64,000 bases of DNA from Leguminivora glycinivorella (lineage: Eukaryota; Arthropoda; Insecta; Lepidoptera; Tortricidae). The notes under the pieces were generated by a model. The model searched no databases, was not told the origin of the DNA, and saw only the letters and a program-made list of their open reading frames with translations. The position numbers and the translations under genes are program-made. Positions 54,701 to 64,000 of this stretch are shown piece after piece. The stretch's first letter is position 1. Each line of letters opens with the position of its first letter. Location of the stretch: positions 11,531,252 through 11,595,251 of the forward strand of contig NC_062993.1 in assembly GCF_023078275.1 (NCBI RefSeq), given 5' to 3'.

Positions 54701-56317
54701 TATTTATTTATTTACACTGACGATCTCGGAAACCGCTCTAACGATTTCGCAGAAATTTGTTATGTGGGGGTTTTTGGGGGTGAAAAATCGGTCTAACTTA
54801 TCCTTAGGTCCCGGAAAACGCGAATTTTCGAGTTTTCATGCGTTTTTCTTCGCGCGCCATCTCGTGTGCAGTAGTTGTACTGTTAAGACAGAATTCTTTC
54901 GGTTGATGTAAGTACTATTTATTGCAAACACTAGATGGCGACACAGGTCAAGGCTAAAACGAATAGAAAAATACACTATTTGAGTTTTTGTGGCGAAATG
55001 CGCGCCATCTCGTGTGGAGTAGTTGTGTTGTTAAGGCTGAGAATTCTTTCGCTCGATGTAGGTACTATTCATTTTTGAACTAGATGGCGACACATGTCAA
55101 GGATACGAAACAGAACCGAGCGAAGCTCGGTTGCCCAGATATTGTTATTTTAAACGTCAAACTTCTATGAAATTATGACGTTTACTTAATCCTTGCGGGA
55201 TAACATGTTAATCATTATGTTTGTGTTCGTCGGAAATTGTCTCTATGATTAACTACTACAAACGTGTACGTAAAATTAAACAAATTTCAAAAAGAACTAT
55301 TTTTGATAATAAAACTATCGTCTTACTATTACGTATATATAAATGATTATTTGTCTTCTAAGACATATATCTTTTCATTTTTCAGGTCTAACGCTAAAGC
55401 TGTCCCATCTTGCCCTCCGAGGTGACGCTCTTTCCCGACACCTATTCGCGGAAGCCGGCAGCGCGCTCGCGGCACACGTGGCCGCACTTGTCCCCAAGAC
55501 GAATGCGAGGCATGTGCGTGTGATTTGTGTGGGGTCTGTGTGGAACAGTTGGGAGTTATTGAAATCTGGAGCGTTGAAGGAGCTTAATATTAGGAGGGTA
55601 CGTATTTTTTTATTGACTGATAGAGGTAAATTCTCTTGTTATATCTTGTTTTTATTAAATGATCACAACGTAAGCATACAGCTGTGTAGATCTGAATAAA
55701 GAATATCTCAGATACATATGGATATTCCTAATTGTTAACTAACGATTGTTTAAAAATATCGCGCTACAAACTTTACCGCTAGGCCACAAACGCTCAAAAA
55801 ATATAACACAAACTGGTAATTACTCTCTTGATTATTAAAAAACCAACTAGAAAGCTGGGTCTTATCAACAGGATTCAAAAGTAATTTGATACAATTTTAA
55901 TTTGATGTCCAAAGCTCGCTGTCAGAATTGACCTTTAAATGATAATTTTTAAAGCTAAATGTATAAAGCTGATGGATTTGATTTAATTTTACAGTTAGTA
56001 TTTTTCGCGCATTATGGTAGTGAAAAATGTTGTATATAGCGCTCAAGACTCTACTCATAGTTCAATACTGGAATCTTTTTCATAACCTAAGTCAACTTTT
56101 CCAGGTACAACCAGAGTTAGAACTGGTGAAACTCCGAGTCTCAAGCGCTTTAGGCGCCGCCTGGCTAGCAGCCAAGCAGCTCGACCACGAACTGCCCAGA
56201 GACGACGCGGCTTTCTGCGAGATATTCTACACGTACACGCCAGAACACCACATGAATGGAAACGGGAAGATGAATAATGAGAACTGCGGGTGTGAGGATT
56301 GGATGAATTGGAGCTAG
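42681..56317 (+). CDS. NAGK: N-acetyl-D-glucosamine kinase, seven exons
   Basis: Phosphorylates GlcNAc to GlcNAc-6-phosphate with ATP in the cytosol, salvaging amino sugars from glycan breakdown and, in insects, chitin turnover. Exons: 42681-42715, 47647-47830, 51123-51285, 54041-54127, 54396-54572, 55386-55597 and 56105-56317. All junctions are GT-AG and in phase, giving a predicted 356 residues (human enzyme 344). Visible marks: N-terminal phosphate loop FGGVEGGATHS, TNHWQLG substrate region, LSGCEQE, SDTAGS, IAGTGSN adenosine-side motif, CGGWGYLLGDEGGAYWIAH, CVGSVWNSWELLK and SSALGAAWLAA, all as in the ASKHA-fold NAGK family. The protein has a Cys/Asn-rich tail after IFYTYTPEH that I do not know from mammals. 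Introns 1 and 2 carry LINE fragments. Confidence 0.95.
44843..45391. mobile_element. hAT-type non-autonomous element, 8-bp target duplication
   Basis: Ends tagggatgtaccgacta and tagtcggtacatccct (plus a) are inverted and flanked by the direct repeat gttaaaat (44835-44842 and 45392-45399). The arms are filled with gccgact/agtcggc words. A decayed family D SINE (about 45092-45190) sits inside. No transposase. TSD length and end shape point to hAT. Confidence 0.88.
45541..47328 (+). mobile_element. 5'-truncated LINE, open reverse transcriptase ORF (about 580-595 codons)
   Basis: Continuous frame with LKLGKAAGLDGIYNEFLK (fingers), NYRPIALLSCTYKLLERLLL, QAGFRQGRSCADQ, FIDLTAAYDTVWKHGL (palm Asp), NNGLPQGSVLAPLLFNLYIH and the catalytic FIYADDIALVA. 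The thumb includes HPKYLGVTLDRSLTYKEHI, and the C-terminus has a CDCG...H...C knuckle. This is a jockey/CR1-like non-LTR reverse transcriptase. No endonuclease domain or ORF1 lies upstream, so it is 5'-truncated by insertion. Codons before about 45590 may be flank. It is in the sense direction of NAGK intron 1. No stop or frameshift, so insertion is recent or the frame is maintained. Base composition is clearly GC-richer than the flanking intron. Confidence 0.88.
47647..47830 (+). CDS. NAGK: NAGK exon 2
   Basis: The first base completes Gly, then GATHSNLVICDEAGKVVGTS, GPGTNHWQLGIEECATRIIE and a stretch ending PLDSL at the donor ttg/gtaagc (phase 0). The THS of the phosphate loop and NHW, a sugar-side motif in the family, are present. 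Confidence 0.93.
48995..49240 (-). repeat. dispersed repeat family A, minus copy
   Basis: aaaataatcccgaccgcgac, gatgaaacatgcctaagaat, ttcatccgttcgtgagctac, an (acagac)n run and gtttttgcgtcgggggttaa. An extra segment with (aaat)n and cttacacagatcgag (49041-49080) interrupts the consensus. Confidence 0.8.
50041..50714 (-). pseudogene. LINE C-terminal zinc knuckle and restriction-like endonuclease, antisense
   Basis: The minus-strand frame from about 50714 to the stop at 50093-50095 is open. It begins with a CCHC-like knuckle DICRACRRPGESLRHIISGC and then SHLANGEYLHRHNLVARIIH. It continues to a PD-(D/E)xK-type region: KPDIVIIDRLQCRAVLVDIT with IPHDENL, and later DQHLKRLSLGG and QKAVILDTARIVRRFL. 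Knuckle plus C-terminal restriction-like endonuclease is the layout of early-branching LINEs (R2/R4-Dong/NeSL grade). The reverse transcriptase is missing, so the copy is 5'-truncated. About 50 bp of 3' end remain, rich in gc (cagcttgggccctgccccgc). Confidence 0.8.
51123..51285 (+). CDS. NAGK: NAGK exon 3
   Basis: GLTLSGCEQESSNKELAERV, then RRIHVASDTAGSLFTGAPNG and GMVLIA plus one base (donor ctg/gtgagt). LSG.EQE and SDTAGS are family motifs; the Asp of SDTAGS lies where the catalytic base region is expected. Confidence 0.93.
51286..54040 (+). other. NAGK intron 3
   Basis: 2.75 kb, AT-rich. The part 52400-52760 is more GC-balanced (ttccctcaatgctgaggatc, gaacgcggtcataagccatg; gcagaaggtctctggataac) and probably derives from old retroelement sequence. 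No intact frame. Acceptor tttttggttgcag at 54040. Confidence 0.65.
54041..54127 (+). CDS. NAGK: NAGK exon 4
   Basis: Completes Gly, then TGSNALLYNGKQQFGCGGWG and YLLGDEGG plus one base (donor ggag/gtatag). IAGTGSN and CGGWGxxxGDEGS-like motifs line the nucleotide pocket in the family. Confidence 0.93.
54396..54572 (+). CDS. NAGK: NAGK exon 5
   Basis: Completes Ala, then YWIAHRAVKTIFDEEDGLRP, SPHPIHAVWEVIKEHFGTEN and RVDLLPHAYKDFDKSKFA plus one base (donor ctg/gtaagt). The sequence matches the lid-like insert and helix region of human NAGK. Confidence 0.92.
54573..55385 (+). other. NAGK intron 5 with repeat pair
   Basis: 813 bp. Positions 54700-55140 hold a dispersed repeat (next entry); the rest is AT-rich. 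Acceptor tttcatttttcag at 55385. Confidence 0.7.
54700..55140. repeat. gcgcgccatctcgtgt repeat, two tandem subunits
   Basis: The subunit gcgcgccatctcgtgtgcag...gaattctttcg...tagatggcgacaca occurs at 54852 and 55000 (148-bp offset). The end gaaccgagcgaagctcggtt is a short hairpin. The upstream part has gatctcggaaaccgctctaa. Confidence 0.75.
55386..55597 (+). CDS. NAGK: NAGK exon 6
   Basis: Completes Gly, then LTLKLSHLALRGDALSRHLF, AEAGSALAAHVAALVPKTNA and VRVICVGSVWNSWELLKSGA, ending NIRR at the donor agg/gtacgt (phase 0). CVGSVWxSWELL is a near-invariant NAGK signature. Confidence 0.93.
55598..56104 (+). other. NAGK intron 6
   Basis: 507 bp, AT-rich, no recognised repeat. Acceptor caacttttccag at 56104. 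Confidence 0.7.
56105..56317 (+). CDS. NAGK: NAGK exon 7 and stop
   Basis: VQPELELVKLRVSSALGAAW, LAAKQLDHELPRDDAAFCEI, FYTYTPEHHMNGNGKMNNEN then a short CGCEDWMNWS end and tag. SSALGAA is the family C-terminal motif. The tail after the TYTPEH word is longer than in human NAGK and holds Cys, Asn and Trp residues. Confidence 0.93.
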   Translation, partial: VQPELELVKLRVSSALGAAWLAAKQLDHELPRDDAAFCEIFYTYTPEHHMNGNGKMNNENCGCEDWMNWS

Positions 56318-56342
56318 TTTTAGGTCAATTGTATGTTATTTT

Positions 56343-56805
56343 TAGGGTTCCGTACCTCAAAAGGAAAAAACGGAACCCTTATAGGATCACTTTGTTGTCC
56401 GTCTGTCCGTCCGTCCGTCCGTCTGTCAAGACCCTTTTTCTCAGGAACGCGTGGAGGTATGAAGCTGAAATTTATATCAATTACTCAGGTCTACTGTCCC
56501 TTGAAGCTGTGAAAAAATCAAACTTCTAAGCCAACGCAATCAAAAGATACAGCCGTTTATGCCGCAAATTTTCGACACTTGCAAGGGAATCAAAACCTAC
56601 AGGGTGCTTCCCGTGAACTCAGAATCTTGAAATTTGGTACGAAGCAACGTCTTATAGCATAGATAAAGGAAAAATTACGAAAACCATAAATTTTTAGTCA
56701 CATCACATAATATATTTTTTTTAATAATGAACGAACTTTGTAAACCTTGCAGGTTTGTACGGAACCCTCGGTGCGCGAGTCCGACTCGCACTTGGCCGGT
56801 TTTTT
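56343..56805. repeat. gggttccgta repeat with (TCCG)n
   Basis: tagggttccgtacctcaaaa, gtccgtctgtccgtccgtcc near the start; gtacggaaccctcggtgcgc and gagtccgactcgcacttggc, cggttttttt near the end. It starts only 26 bp after the NAGK stop, so the NAGK 3' UTR is mostly transposon-derived. Confidence 0.8.
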
Positions 56806-57324
56806 TAGGAAATTCACAGCTAAAGTTACAAAAAAGCTTATAACATAGAAACAACGAAAAATTTTCACAGATAGACACTGGGCAAAGTACATGCGTGCAA
56901 AATTAGAAATACCCACAGCAATAACGAGTTCATTATTGCTGTAGGTATTTCCAATTTGGTATTGTGTCGTTTGATGGACTGCTGTAGAACTGAGAGTCAA
57001 TACGGGTAAGTGTGTCTGGCCTTCACATTTGGCCTATTTAAACTATGGTCAGTGTTTATTAGGAGTACAATACGTTTACCAGCAATCGTGAGTAGCAAAG
57101 TATGAACGCGCAAAACCATCTGTGAGTAAAAAGACCAAATGTGAAGGCTAGACACACTTCCCCTTATGACATACTTATCCGTATTGATCTTACGCAAAAA
57201 CTAAATGATATGACAATGAATAAACATTGTAACTATTAACTATTTAACGATGTTAACTATTTAACGATGGTGCTGTGAAATCATACTTTAATATGTTATT
57301 TTTATTTCATATCATATAAGTCTA
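56806..57324. other. probable NAGK 3' flank; inverted words
   Basis: Holds an inverted pair ttaccgcagcaata-like (aaatacccacagcaataacg / ttattgctgtaggtatttcc, 56910-56952) and another (gtgtctggccttcacatttg / caaatgtgaaggctagacac, 57012-57150), so 57010-57155 is a fold-back unit. aataaa at 57218 could serve as a polyadenylation signal. Confidence 0.5.
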
Positions 57325-57482
57325 AGGGTCCACTGAAAATCAGCGTCGTGGCACTATGTGCTCCGACACATGCTGAGTGGCATCCTTTTTGGAACAACAA
57401 TCTGTACATTTACCACTTATGCAACTGCCAAGATGTAACGTGTTGTTTCGAATAAATTTTATTTCATTTCATTTCATTTCAT
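57325..57482 (+). repeat. LINE 3'-UTR remnant with (ATTTC)n tail
   Basis: ggcactatgtgctccgacac, atgctgagtggcatcctttt, acaatctgtacatttaccac and aactgccaagatgtaacgtg, then cgaataaattttatttcatt and an (atttc)n tail. Confidence 0.6.
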
Positions 57483-58850
57483 AAAAGCCTTAGACAGTGC
57501 TCCTTGTAGGTTTAAACTTGGTACCTTGTTTTGTTTTGTTGGTTTAACCTCCTAAGGCCCAGCCATATTAATTTAAAAAAAAATGTTTGTTACTGAAATT
57601 TTAACTTTATAGTGCAGATTTTTTTATTAGAACGAAAGTGAAGAAATGCAACTGTGTTCCAATTTAATATGATTTTAATTTAATCGAAATGAATATGTTC
57701 TAAATATACGACCTTGGGACTTACGGCGATATTTGCAAAGCTATAGATGCTGTTGGCTAATAAAATTAGGTCCGGGCAGTGTTACTACCAAGTAGCTTTA
57801 TTTTTATTTATTTAAGGAAATGATTGTATAGTAAATGGTATTGGATCTGAATGAATTACTAATGATCTGCCGAAATTATAAATATACATTTATTTATTTG
57901 GAATCATGGAATGACTTGATTTGTTAAGATTTTGACAAATAAATTCGCTATTTATATAATAATTTTCAATAGTATATACCAAGTACATAATGTAATACCT
58001 GTCATGGCGTGTATAAATATAATTAAATAATATTTAAGACAAAGGCCATGACATGGTTTTATCCAGAGGCCGTGAGTTCAAGTCTCACCCAAGGCAGACA
58101 TTTTCCACTTTTAAATTTATTCTAAGCCTAACGGCATCGATTGCAGACGTTTCTGCTAATCAGAAGTTAATATTTAAGACGTTAGCTTAGTTCCTAAACA
58201 TATCTATAGGGTACAATTGTTTTACTATACTAGCCTATACTATAGTAGCCTAAGTGAATATTTTAATATGAGTAAATAGTTTTATATAAATTTATTTTTT
58301 ATTCATGCCCAATGCATACCTACAATGAAAGGACTTGAACAGGAGAATGACTACACTTTACTACACTTTTAATCCCATAGTATATTGACTTGGCGTAGTT
58401 AAAAGACGCTATACCGTACCAGGATTTTAGTTATTCTTAATAAATAGAACGTACTAATGTACTAAATATATCAGGAAGATAATGCACGAATAAGTGATAC
58501 TGCACTGCAACCTCCCACTGGATCCTAATTTATATGAATCTATGAGTAGTTATATGAATTAGCTCCGTCCGTTGTAAGCGAGTGAGTATTATATTCTTCA
58601 GTTGGAAGTCCTTATTTTCATGAATAGATTATCGTGAATATTTTGTTTTATAGCACCACACTATAATAATTTATTGACAAACATCAAAGAAAACTACTGC
58701 AATCTAGTGATACATGGATAAGGACTCGTTTCTTTACATTTAACCGTTTCATAACGGTTACTTTGCCGAATTTACCGTTGCGCCATCACGTAAGCACTAG
58801 AAACGTCAAACGCTCCCAAACGTCAAGTTTGACAACTAACTTGCACAACA
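57483..58850. other. intergenic NAGK-HtrA2 spacer
   Basis: AT-rich. It holds a SINE relic (58060-58150) and, next to the protease gene, a slightly GC-richer 100 bp with cgtcaa words (acgtcaaacgctcccaaacg) that may be promoter-proximal. No TATA box was evident. Confidence 0.45.
58060..58150 (+). repeat. tRNA-derived SINE, 3' half of head (family F)
   Basis: ccagaggccgtgagttcaag and tctcacccaaggcagacatt match the B-box half of the copy at 22035 (minus). The A-box half is missing. Confidence 0.65.
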
Positions 58851-63359
<4,509 letters not shown>

Positions 63360-63384
63360 GTGAGTAATTTTATAATACAAACAT

Positions 63385-63480
63385 ACATAAATCCACGTGT
63401 GTACTCCCAAAAGTGGTAGGCAAGCACATGAAACTCTTCAAGTTCAGTGCTACTCTTAGAAATTAATGGGTTTGAAGGAA
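63385..63480 (-). repeat. dispersed repeat family C, short relic
   Basis: acatacataaatccacgtgt, aagtggtaggcaagcacatg, aaactcttcaagttcagtgc correspond to the 3' end of family C on the minus strand. Confidence 0.6.
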
Positions 63481-63819
63481 ACTAAAATTATCATCATCGT
63501 CGTCCAAACTGGCTATGGCGACTCCCTGTTAGTCCATGGTCTGAGTTTTGGTTTTGGTGGGCTCTTAAATGACTTGCTTGGAAACTTGGTTTTAAATGTG
63601 CGATTACACGGAGCATAATATAGCTGGCCAGCTGGCTAGCTGGCTGTGTTATATGTAAGTGTAGGACAGCTTTGGTCTGGTCTTCCGGGAATGACGTTTT
63701 GCGTCAAGGATTTCTAAACGCTGTCTCAAAAGAGCATTTCTTTTTTTTTTGCCACTTTTATGAAGTGTGATATTTTTGAAAAAAAAAATGCTATTTCTAC
63801 TCACAATTACTAGCCTTTT
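63481..63819 (+). other. HtrA2 intron 4, unassigned
   Basis: Mixed sequence with ctggccagctggctagctgg (63625-63644) and poly-T/poly-A runs near 63742 and 63780. No exon recognised. Confidence 0.45.
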
Positions 63820-64000
63820 CAATCCTAGTAGTTAAAAAAATTGTTCCATACGATTTTTTTCTTATTTTGTTACCATTTTCCGTACATTTCGTATGGGGTA
63901 ACAAAAGAGGAAAGTAACAAAAATGTATGGAAATTCTGGGACACTTTGTCTCCCAGTGAGATTGAAAGTACTCGTGATTCTGAGTACAATTGACCTAAAA
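63820..64000. repeat. relative of the fold-back element at 38772, cut by window end
   Basis: ttaccattttccgtacattt and tatggggtaacaaaagagga, then tggaaattctgggacacttt, gtctcccagtgagattgaaa, gtactcgtgattctgagt parallel the internal part of 38772-39093. Confidence 0.6.

Overview
The window looks like nuclear DNA of an insect, most likely a moth or butterfly. Three split protein-coding genes, all on the + strand, carry short coding exons with GT/AG splice sites in AT-rich introns. The rest is packed with dispersed repeats of the kind common in lepidopteran genomes: tRNA-headed SINEs, LINE 3' ends, fold-back elements and short inverted-repeat transposons. No bacterial operon, CRISPR array or functional tRNA was found.

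Layout. Positions 1-27,650 hold no host gene I can support; they are a mosaic of repeats and AT-rich unique sequence. At 27,670-37,156 lies the 3' two thirds of an alpha-adrenergic-like octopamine receptor (OAMB / OctAlpha1 type). It starts at the TM3 exon; the exons for the N-terminus, TM1 and TM2 were not found and probably lie upstream of the window. Part of its TM3-TM4 exon is repeated about four times in tandem. At 42,681-56,317 lies a complete seven-exon N-acetylglucosamine kinase (NAGK), predicted at 356 residues. Its intron 1 contains a hAT-type non-autonomous element and a 5'-truncated LINE with a long open reverse transcriptase frame. Its intron 2 contains the antisense C-terminal piece of a second LINE type with a restriction-like endonuclease. 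At 58,851-63,359 lie the first four coding exons of the mitochondrial serine protease HtrA2/Omi, with an intact His-Asp-Ser triad; the PDZ region runs off the right edge.

The three genes do not form a pathway: one is an amine receptor, one an amino-sugar salvage kinase and one a mitochondrial quality-control protease. Each is flanked and interrupted by mobile elements. Several of these have clear target-site duplications (8 bp for a hAT-type element, TAA for two PIF/Harbinger-type elements, 9 bp for a 1.8-kb fold-back element).

The most notable observations are an in-frame hydrophobic read-through tail after the receptor's third-loop exon, the tandem exon duplication in the receptor, two possible acceptors for its last exon, the 9-bp-TSD fold-back element with telomere-like internal repeats, nested transposon insertions with readable footprints, and a near-perfect 339-bp palindrome just upstream of the first receptor exon. 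I found no convincing new multi-gene system.
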